5,120 nucleotides of DNA from CAYXGE01 sp964464435 (GTDB lineage Bacteria > Pseudomonadota > Gammaproteobacteria > Burkholderiales > Methylophilaceae), in assembly GCA_964464435.1 (NCBI GenBank), contig CAYXGE010000109.1, positions 1-5,120 of the forward strand. The letters run 5' to 3'. Positions 1-5,120 of the stretch are shown in pieces. A program made the position numbers and the translations under genes. Position 1 is the stretch's first letter; every line of letters begins with the position of its first letter. Below the pieces are notes generated by a model that had not been told where the DNA came from, did not search any database, and saw only the letters and a list, made by a program, of their open reading frames with translations.

Positions 1-2340
1 AAGATTATATGGCCAGAAGACTCTAAATATGGTTCCGTTTGTTGACTCATTGGACTCTAATTCAATTCTACCCCCATGAGTTTCTGCCATCCGTTTTGAA
101 ATAGCTAAACCAACTCCTGAATTATGTTCATTCTTTGTTAAAGATTGAAATAGTTTAAAGACGCGTTTCTGTGCATTTTCTGGTATACCGGGTCCATTAT
201 CTTTAATTTCAAAAACAGCAAACCCAGATTTTACAGATTGATTTATATGAATAAGGCCATCTTCTTTATTATTATGCTTAATAGCATTAGAAATTATATT
301 TCTGAGAATTGTTTTTAAAGGCGTCTCATAAGATTCAAATGGTTTTATTTGACCATTGATAGATATTTTAAACCCTTGCGGAACTTGTAGTATGTCAATA
401 ATTTCATTTAACATTTCAGAAGAATTAATCATTCCAACATTTTCTTCTGCCCTAACTGCTCGCGAGTAATTGAGCAAATCATTAATCAATTTTTCTAGAC
501 GAGTTATACGTAATCTTATTTTGCTTAAATTTTCTTTTACATTTTCATCAATATTTTCGCCTAAATCATCTTGAATCCATTCCGTTAAATCAGCAATACC
601 ACGCAATGGTGATTTAAGGTCATGTGATGCTACAGATGTAAACTCCTCTAAATCTTTGTAGGCATGCTTTAAGTTAATTGCTAATAAACGTGCTTCTGTA
701 ACATCCCAATTTGCACCAGCAGTACTGATGACTTCTCCGTTGTTATCATAATTAATGACCGCTGTTGCTCGAATATAGTGAATTGATCCATCATTCCATA
801 CAATTCTAAATTCTGTATCAAATGGCTTAATTTGATTGATACAGTCCAACAACTCGGCTTCTGCCCTTGCACGGTCTTCTGGATGTAAGTGTTTTGTCCA
901 AAGAGAATATTCTGGTTGTACTTCGTTTGGGATATAACCATAGAGCCTATACATATGATCATCCCAAATCAATAAATCTTCTTTTAGGTAGTAATCCCAA
1001 ATACCAATTTTTGCGCTGTGTGTTGCTAGATTTATTCTTTGGTTTAATTTTTCTATGGCTTTTCTGTTAGAAATAATCTCCGTTAAATCTTGAATCGTAC
1101 CATGCAGTTTGATTGGTTTTTTGTTTTTGTATTCAACATTGCCAATGGCTCTAACTATAATTTCTTGTCCGTTAGCTTTAATAAATGGCAACTCTAAATC
1201 CCACCCCTCACCATTATTCACGGCATTATTGATTGCTGGTTCTAACAACAATCTAGCTTCGGGTGTATAAAAGTTAAGGGCAGTATTTAAATTAGGCTCG
1301 TAATCAATAGCCACCCCATGAATTTTTTTTGTTTCCTCGGTCCAGATAAGCTCGTCTGTACTTAAATCTAACTCCCAGCCACCAACTTTAGCGATAGATG
1401 CAGTCTGATTCAGGAGTTGCGTATTTTTTTTCAATTGCTCTTTTTGTTCTAAGATCAATCGCTGGTTATTTTTGATTTCAGTAATATCTCGAATAACTTT
1501 TGTAACCCCAGTCAAGTTTCCGTCATTATCATAATATGCGCTCAAACTTACATTAACCTCAATGGGCTTTCCATTAGCATTTTTAAATACTGTTTCATAA
1601 TTTAAGCCATCTGGGTTTTCTTTTAATAAATTTTCAATAGATTCGATAGCGCGTAGACCAGTTTTATTTTTGAAAAGATTGATATGTTGATTAATAACCT
1701 CAGTTGCTTGAATGCCAAACATTTTTTCTGCTGCATGATTCCAAAAAGTAATTTTTCCATCAACAGAAATTGAAACGATAGATTCATTAACTTGTTGAGC
1801 AATATTGAAAATATGCATTTTCTCAGCATATAAACTCTGTAAAGATTTTCTTGTTGAATGATTTTCAAGTAACTCAGAACCAATAATGGCCAAGTTTTTT
1901 AATACCTGACGTTGTGTATCTGTTAACTGATTAGGTTTTTGATCAATGACACATAAGGATCCAACATTGAATCCGCTTTTGCTTTTTAATGGTGCGCCTG
2001 CATAAAAACGAATATTAGGTGAACTTAGTACTAATGGATTATCTGAAAATCGTGAGTCTAATTTTGCATCATTAATTTCAAAAATCTCATCTTGAAGAAT
2101 ACAATGCGCACAAAAGGCATATTCACGCGGGGTCTCAGTGACGCCTGCAAGACCAACCCCAGCTTTAAACCATTGGCGATCAACATCCACTAAACTAATA
2201 AATGCCATTGGTACACCACATATTAATGATGCAGCTTTAACTAAAGCATTAAATTCCTCTTCCTCTTCTGAATCTAAAATACTCAGCTCTTTTAAAGCAT
2301 TTATCCTTAGATTTTCATCGTTTGGTTTAAATAAACTCAT
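1..2340 (-). CDS. GAF / triple-PAS sensor histidine kinase, 3' end cut by window edge
   Basis: A soluble two-component sensor kinase that should autophosphorylate on His and pass phosphate to a response regulator not seen here. The frame is open for all 780 codons, with no stop before the window edge. An N-terminal GAF domain (about 15-160) has the DRQWF motif and FCAHC at 76-80. PAS1 spans about 178-290 (FWNHAAEKMFG, ending DITE), PAS2 about 308-422 (GGWELD, ending DLTE) and PAS3 about 434-550 (IWDYY, HPEDR, ending DVTE). HisKA has SHDLKSPLRG with the phosphoacceptor His573. HATPase_c has an N box (NIISNAIKH, Asn685), G1 (DNGPGIP, Asp714), F box (RVFKLFQSL) and G2 (GVGLAIS, Gly742/Gly744). 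It ends at RVFWPYNL, where such kinases usually stop, so only a few residues are probably missing. There is no signal peptide or membrane segment, so it is cytoplasmic. ATG 2340 is the first ATG after an in-frame stop at 2401-2403, but no Shine-Dalgarno precedes it. The ligand, pathway and partner are unknown. Confidence 0.95.
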   Translation of the reverse strand, partial: MSLFKPNDENLRINALKELSILDSEEEEEFNALVKAASLICGVPMAFISLVDVDRQWFKAGVGLAGVTETPREYAFCAHCILQDEIFEINDAKLDSRFSDNPLVLSSPNIRFYAGAPLKSKSGFNVGSLCVIDQKPNQLTDTQRQVLKNLAIIGSELLENHSTRKSLQSLYAEKMHIFNIAQQVNESIVSISVDGKITFWNHAAEKMFGIQATEVINQHINLFKNKTGLRAIESIENLLKENPDGLNYETVFKNANGKPIEVNVSLSAYYDNDGNLTGVTKVIRDITEIKNNQRLILEQKEQLKKNTQLLNQTASIAKVGGWELDLSTDELIWTEETKKIHGVAIDYEPNLNTALNFYTPEARLLLEPAINNAVNNGEGWDLELPFIKANGQEIIVRAIGNVEYKNKKPIKLHGTIQDLTEIISNRKAIEKLNQRINLATHSAKIGIWDYYLKEDLLIWDDHMYRLYGYIPNEVQPEYSLWTKHLHPEDRARAEAELLDCINQIKPFDTEFRIVWNDGSIHYIRATAVINYDNNGEVISTAGANWDVTEARLLAINLKHAYKDLEEFTSVASHDLKSPLRGIADLTEWIQDDLGENIDENVKENLSKIRLRITRLEKLINDLLNYSRAVRAEENVGMINSSEMLNEIIDILQVPQGFKISINGQIKPFESYETPLKTILRNIISNAIKHNNKEDGLIHINQSVKSGFAVFEIKDNGPGIPENAQKRVFKLFQSLTKNEHNSGVGLAISKRMAETHGGRIELESNESTNGTIFRVFWPYNL

Positions 2341-2355
2341 AAAAGATTGATTCAA

Positions 2356-2388
2356 AGAATTATTGAAAAAAAATAATAAAATAATTCT
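2356..2388. repeat. 9-bp inverted repeat in the kinase leader
   Basis: AGAATTATT at 2356-2364 pairs exactly with AATAATTCT at 2380-2388, with a 15-base A-rich spacer between. It lies 16 bases before the kinase start codon and shares the GAATTA core with the promoter-proximal repeat at 2394-2437. It could be a second operator, or a weak RNA hairpin in the leader. It is not a terminator, because the stem is almost entirely A/T. Confidence 0.35.
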
Positions 2389-2393
2389 GAGAG

Positions 2394-2437
2394 TTTTGAA
2401 TTATTAATTAGAACTACTTTATCAATTTAATTCAAAA
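2394..2437. repeat. 10-bp inverted repeat around the kinase promoter
   Basis: TTTTGAATTA at 2394-2403 is repeated as its exact reverse complement TAATTCAAAA at 2428-2437. The centres are 34 bases apart, about three helical turns. The right arm covers the candidate -35 element and the left arm covers the predicted start of transcription. That layout would suit a dimeric repressor or an autoregulating response regulator, but the function is inferred. Being all A/T apart from one G/C per arm, the arms could pair by chance. Confidence 0.4.
2407..2435 (-). promoter_or_regulatory. Candidate sigma70 promoter of the histidine kinase
   Basis: On the minus strand, TTGAAT (2430-2435) and TCTAAT (2407-2412) are 17 bases apart. 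They match 4/6 and 5/6 of the -35 and -10 consensus. Transcription would start near 2400 and leave a leader of about 60 bases before ATG 2340. The region is so AT-rich that chance matches are easy. What favours this one is the ideal spacing, its place in the only upstream gap, and the inverted repeats around it. Confidence 0.35.
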
Positions 2438-2727
2438 ATTAAAAGTGGGTTGATTTTCTATCTATTGTTTGATTTTTTTAAAAAAGGTTACGAATTAAAT
2501 ACCAATAATTTAACTTTAGATCATGAATGTTCGTTTTGGCGAACATTTAAGTCAATCGCTATTGATTATCGAATAATATGGCTAATTGTTGTAGTTATTA
2601 GTGGCTATTTTGAATTGGAATTTCTGCTTTTTTAGACTGAAGTACTCAATGTAAAATTCATCGAGATAAGAAATGACAATTGACAGTTATTTTTGCTAAT
2701 AGCTTGTTTTATTGTATAAATGGTATA
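2438..2727. other. AT-rich intergenic spacer, no gene recognised
   Basis: This spacer lies between the kinase promoter and the ppiD terminator. I see no tRNA, rRNA or convincing small gene in it. The longest plus-strand frame (2450-2635, 61 codons) opens with TTG, has no ribosome binding site, and its product resembles no family I know; it is most likely spurious. The only clear structure is the inverted repeat at 2526-2547. There are isolated promoter-like hexamers, for example TTGACA within 2670-2690, but none has a matching partner at a proper distance. Confidence 0.6.
2526..2547. repeat. Perfect 8-bp inverted repeat, isolated in the spacer
   Basis: AATGTTCG (2526-2533) and CGAACATT (2540-2547) are exact reverse complements around a six-base loop, TTTTGG on the plus strand. 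No T-run follows on either strand, so it is not an intrinsic terminator. It could be a protein-binding palindrome, an RNA hairpin of a small transcript, or a relic. Its GTTC-N8-GAAC layout is not a known SOS box. Confidence 0.5.
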
Positions 2728-2763
2728 AATAAAAAAGGGTTGCTATTGCAACCCTTTTTTATT
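2728..2763. terminator. Bidirectional intrinsic terminator after ppiD
   Basis: AAAAAAGGGTTGC (2731-2743), loop TATT, and GCAACCCTTTTTT (2748-2760) form a perfect 13-bp stem, which three outer A/T pairs extend to 16. Read on the minus strand, the stem ends in a run of six U. It begins 17 bases after the ppiD stop codon, so it should end the ppiD transcript and insulate the kinase gene. The symmetry lets it work on the plus strand too. Confidence 0.93.
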
Positions 2764-2777
2764 AAATGTGATAAATG

Positions 2778-4679
2778 TTATTTAGCATTAGAGGCATTCA
2801 GCAATTCCTCTTTTACTGTCACATTATTCTTAATTCTTAGCGACTTAATGTAAGCAGCCAAGTATTCTGCTTGCAAGGCTTTTTGCAACTCTGCTTGCGC
2901 TAAATCTTTATCAGATTGTTGTGCTTTTGCAAAAGTATCTTCCACCGCTGTTACTTTAATTATGTGAAATCCTTTTAAGTTATCTTCAACACCCAGATAA
3001 GCAGGCAAGGTTTTTGTATCCATTTTGAATACATGATTCATGGTAATATCAGTCAATCCTTGCGCATCTTTTCTTGTTACTTTTGCTGGTGTAGTCCATT
3101 CCAACTCAATCGCTTTACCCGCTTTTAAACTCTGTAAATCTGCGCTGCCTTTTTGTACCGCTAATTTAGTTGCAGCTTCTAATCTTAAAGCCTCTTCAAT
3201 GCCACCGCTTACTTCTTCAAATTTACGCGGTGCGGCCGCTTGATAGTCAATCACGCGAGCAGAAATTAGACTGTTTGGTGCGGTTTCAATGGCTTCAGAG
3301 TTACGCTTTTCTTTAAGCACTTCATCGGAAAAAATTGCCTGCATCATTTTTTCACTCTTAAAGAATTTTGCAGTTTCTTCACGACTCATCCATTCTGTTT
3401 TTTGCACTGCTGAATTAAAAGCCTTCGCCGCTGGTGCTAAGCTTGTCGATTGCTCGTACACCATATTATTAAAGTTTTCAGCTTCAGAAGCATATTTAGC
3501 TAGTGCCTTTTGATACAACAACTCGGCCAGAATCTTAGGTTTTACAGCATCAAAGCTTTCAGCAGAACCTGTAATTTCTGTGAGTTTAATAATGTGATAC
3601 CCAAACTCGGACTCTACAAGTTTACTTATCTCACCTGGTTTCATAGAAAATACAGCATCTTCAAACGGCTTAACCATTGCACCACGGCCAAAAGCGCCTA
3701 GATCACCACCATTGGCGCCAGAACCTGGATCTTGTGAATATTTTTTAGCTAATTCAGCAAATTTTGAAGGATCTTTATTGACCTCCGCCAATATAGACTC
3801 TGCCTTTTTCTTTGCTTCTTCTTTTGATTGCGGTGTCGCGCTCACGCCAAAACTGATTAAAATATGGCTTGCCCTACGTTGCTCATCTCCTTGAAATTGT
3901 TGCGCATTTTCTTGGTAATATTGCTTGACTTCATCTGGGGAAACCGTCATGTCTTTAATCAACATATTGGCAGCTAGCAATACAAACTCTACCTTTACCC
4001 GCTCTGGTGAACGGAATTTGTCTTTATTTTTTTCGTAATACGCTTTCACCTCTTCAGGCTTAACGGTGACTTGTGATAAAAAATCTTTAGATTTAATGTC
4101 TGCAACACTCACTTCACGCGCTTGATACTCAAGTGCAAGAATAGATTCAGCTTGCGGTTTTGGAATATAAGTAAGGGCTGCAACACCATTTTTAGCTTGT
4201 TGTATTGTCAAATCTTTACGCATCATGGCTTCAAAGCGTGATGATGTCAGCTTGTTTTGGCTCAAAATTTGGTCATACATTTCTTGTGAAAACTTACCAT
4301 CTTGCTTAAATTCATCTAAATTGGTGATATAAGCGGTTAACTGATCATCGCCCACCATAAACTTACTGTCTTTAGCTTCTAAGGTGAGTAATTTTTCATT
4401 AATTACATTATCTAATACTGAACGCTTAACTTCGATGGTATCTAATGATGAGAGATCAGGTTTCTCATTCTCGGCTTGTATGCGATTACGTAAATTTTGC
4501 ATAGCATTGCTATATTCTTGTACAGAGATTTCTTCACCACCGACCTTTGCAATCACCGCATTGGAGCCCGCATTGGTAAAGTAAGAATCAATCCCAAACA
4601 ATGCAAAAGGAATCGTAATACCAATTAAAATAAGTTTAGCAACCCAACCTTGGGTGCGCTCGCGAATGACTTCCAACAT
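2778..4679 (-). CDS. ppiD: Membrane-anchored periplasmic chaperone / peptidyl-prolyl isomerase PpiD
   Basis: PpiD helps newly exported proteins fold as they leave the Sec translocon and is held in the inner membrane by one N-terminal helix. The 633 residues are close to the E. coli length of 623. Basic residues at the N-terminus and a hydrophobic stretch (about 13-30) form the uncleaved anchor, with the rest in the periplasm. Residues about 35-200 are the SurA-N-like chaperone region. One parvulin (PpiC) domain spans about 266-368: RASHILISF, then GGDLGAFGRG, MVKPFEDAVFSM, and FGYHIIKL at the end. The C-terminal part (about 370-633) is the helical PpiD tail. The protein has no cysteine. A 30-residue segment before the parvulin domain appears twice (205-235 and 246-276). 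ATG 4679 is supported by the anchor starting right after it and by a weak AGAAAG ribosome binding site seven bases upstream. It is transcribed alone, between a leader with a promoter and its own terminator. In E. coli the parvulin domain is reported inactive; here the usual active-site positions look intact. Confidence 0.96.
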   Translation of the reverse strand: MLEVIRERTQGWVAKLILIGITIPFALFGIDSYFTNAGSNAVIAKVGGEEISVQEYSNAMQNLRNRIQAENEKPDLSSLDTIEVKRSVLDNVINEKLLTLEAKDSKFMVGDDQLTAYITNLDEFKQDGKFSQEMYDQILSQNKLTSSRFEAMMRKDLTIQQAKNGVAALTYIPKPQAESILALEYQAREVSVADIKSKDFLSQVTVKPEEVKAYYEKNKDKFRSPERVKVEFVLLAANMLIKDMTVSPDEVKQYYQENAQQFQGDEQRRASHILISFGVSATPQSKEEAKKKAESILAEVNKDPSKFAELAKKYSQDPGSGANGGDLGAFGRGAMVKPFEDAVFSMKPGEISKLVESEFGYHIIKLTEITGSAESFDAVKPKILAELLYQKALAKYASEAENFNNMVYEQSTSLAPAAKAFNSAVQKTEWMSREETAKFFKSEKMMQAIFSDEVLKEKRNSEAIETAPNSLISARVIDYQAAAPRKFEEVSGGIEEALRLEAATKLAVQKGSADLQSLKAGKAIELEWTTPAKVTRKDAQGLTDITMNHVFKMDTKTLPAYLGVEDNLKGFHIIKVTAVEDTFAKAQQSDKDLAQAELQKALQAEYLAAYIKSLRIKNNVTVKEELLNASNAK

Positions 4680-4812
4680 AACAATACTTTCTGTTTTTTC
4701 TGAGTTTAATTTCTAATGCTGTTTTACTTCTAAACTGCTTATCAGATGCCTGTATTAACCAAAAGTTTAACTCTCTGATGAGTAAAAAATACAATGCAAA
4801 GTTAAGCTTGAA

Positions 4813-4842
4813 AATATACCACATACCGTACCGTATTGACAG
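4813..4842 (-). promoter_or_regulatory. Candidate promoter of ppiD (extended -10)
   Basis: Minus-strand TATATT (4813-4818) is preceded by TGG, giving an extended -10 of the form TGnTATATT. CTGTCA (4837-4842), 18 bases upstream, matches the -35 consensus at 4/6. Transcription would begin near 4806, about 125 bases before the ppiD start. The spacer carries a repeated CGGTA unit. No terminator stands between tRNA-Val and ppiD, so read-through from the tRNA could also supply ppiD message. Confidence 0.4.
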
Positions 4843-4916
4843 CCTAAGACGCTGATAATATTGAATGTAACAGGCTTATAGCTATACGAGAGCATGAACA
4901 AAGATGGAAAAGAAGA

Positions 4917-4992
4917 TGGTGGGTGCTAACGGGGTCGAACCGCTGACATTCGCCTTGTAAGGGCGACGCTCTACCAACTGAGCTAAGCACCC
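4917..4992 (-). tRNA. tRNA-Val, anticodon TAC
   Basis: A complete 76-base tRNA. The acceptor stem GGGTGCT pairs with AGCACCC, followed by discriminator A and an encoded CCA (4917-4919). The D arm has the usual AGCTCAGTTGGTAGAGC. The anticodon stem TCGCC/GGCGA encloses the loop CTTACAA, giving anticodon TAC, which reads GUA and related valine codons. The T arm is GCGGTTCGACCCCGT. Every stem pairs properly and no intron or insertion is present. It lies downstream of tRNA-Asp on the same strand, with a terminator between, and upstream of the ppiD leader. Confidence 0.97.
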
Positions 4993-5033
4993 ACGTGTTG
5001 CTATTGAAGCAAAACTGGATTATTAAAACAAAT

Positions 5034-5062
5034 AAAAAAGCGAACTTAAGGTTCGCTTTTTT
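5034..5062. terminator. Bidirectional intrinsic terminator between tRNA-Asp and tRNA-Val
   Basis: AAAAAAGCGAAC (5034-5045), a five-base loop, and GTTCGCTTTTTT (5051-5062) form a perfect 12-bp stem with a T run on either strand. It starts six bases beyond the CCA end of tRNA-Asp in the minus-strand direction, so it should end that transcript. It also stands 41 bases before tRNA-Val, which must then have its own promoter or rely on read-through. Confidence 0.9.
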
Positions 5063-5067
5063 GGAGT

Positions 5068-5120
5068 TGGCGGAGCGGACGGGGCTCGAACCCGCGACCC
5101 CCGGCGTGACAGGCCGGTAT
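5068..5120 (-). tRNA. tRNA-Asp, anticodon GTC (5' part beyond window edge)
   Basis: This is the 3' 53 bases of a tRNA. The anticodon stem CCGGC/GCCGG surrounds the loop CTGTCAC, with anticodon GTC at 5108-5110. The T arm GCGGGTTCGAGCCCCGT is canonical. The acceptor strand CCGCTCC is followed by discriminator G and encoded CCA (5068-5070). G73 is the expected aspartate identity base. The D arm and 5' acceptor strand lie outside the window, so the acceptor pairing cannot be checked. Confidence 0.95.

Noticed and set aside
681..1883. Two short minus-strand frames (681-962 and 1623-1883) and a plus-strand one (867-1070)
   Set aside because: They lie inside the continuous histidine kinase reading frame, which carries the conserved PAS motifs there.
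2526..2547. LexA/SOS box in the GTTC...GAAC palindrome
   Set aside because: The half-sites face the wrong way for GAAC-N4-GTTC, the spacing does not fit the GTTC-N7-GTTC direct repeat, and it does not match CTG-N10-CAG.
2450..2635. A 61-codon plus-strand frame with a hydrophobic C-terminal stretch
   Set aside because: It begins with TTG and has no ribosome binding site. Its composition is what AT-rich non-coding DNA gives, and it resembles no family I know.
4636..4824. Minus-strand 62-codon frame overlapping the start of ppiD
   Set aside because: It overlaps the ppiD start in another frame, spans the leader, and has no coding signature; it is a shadow frame.
4837..4861. Plus-strand promoter from TTGACA and TAATAT
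   Set aside because: The two hexamers are only about 14 bases apart, and no plus-strand gene follows, only the reverse strand of tRNA-Val.
4877..4886. 10-bp palindrome TATAGCTATA downstream of tRNA-Val
   Set aside because: It is short and A/T-rich, has no loop or U-run to be a terminator, and has no second copy nearby.
5068..5120. tRNA cluster as an integration (att) site for a mobile element
   Set aside because: No integrase gene and no direct repeat of the tRNA 3' end is visible in the window.

Overview
The window looks like chromosome of an AT-rich Gram-negative proteobacterium, most likely a betaproteobacterium of the Methylophilaceae/Nitrosomonadales type. This rests on the form of the PpiD N-terminus, on both tRNA genes encoding their own CCA end, and on family knowledge. 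The species cannot be fixed from this stretch. All supported genes lie on the minus strand, so the window reads biologically from right to left.

Reading that way, it opens with the 3' part of tRNA-Asp(GTC) (5068-5120, cut by the window edge). A strong bidirectional intrinsic terminator follows (5034-5062), then a complete tRNA-Val(TAC) (4917-4992). Next is a leader of about 240 bases with a plausible promoter, and then the complete ppiD gene (2778-4679). PpiD is an inner-membrane-anchored periplasmic chaperone of the SurA/parvulin type, 633 residues long. A near-perfect hairpin terminator stands 17 bases after its stop codon.

About 440 bases of very AT-rich non-coding DNA (2341-2777) separate ppiD from a large cytoplasmic sensor histidine kinase (1-2340). 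The kinase has 780 residues in the window and runs off the left edge just after its last conserved block. Its domains are GAF, three PAS, HisKA and HATPase_c. It has no ORF closed by a stop inside the window, so it is easily missed, but the frame is open throughout and every kinase box is present. A candidate promoter lies upstream, with two inverted-repeat pairs sharing a GAATTA core on and just downstream of it.

The genes do not form one operon. ppiD and the kinase are separated by a terminator and a long spacer, and the tRNAs by another terminator. PpiD serves envelope protein folding, while the kinase is a soluble multi-sensor whose partner response regulator is not in view. I see no mobile element, CRISPR array or phage gene, and no evidence of a new multi-gene system. 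The observations most worth a second look are the inverted-repeat array before the kinase, the terminator between the two tRNAs, and the internal duplication in PpiD.
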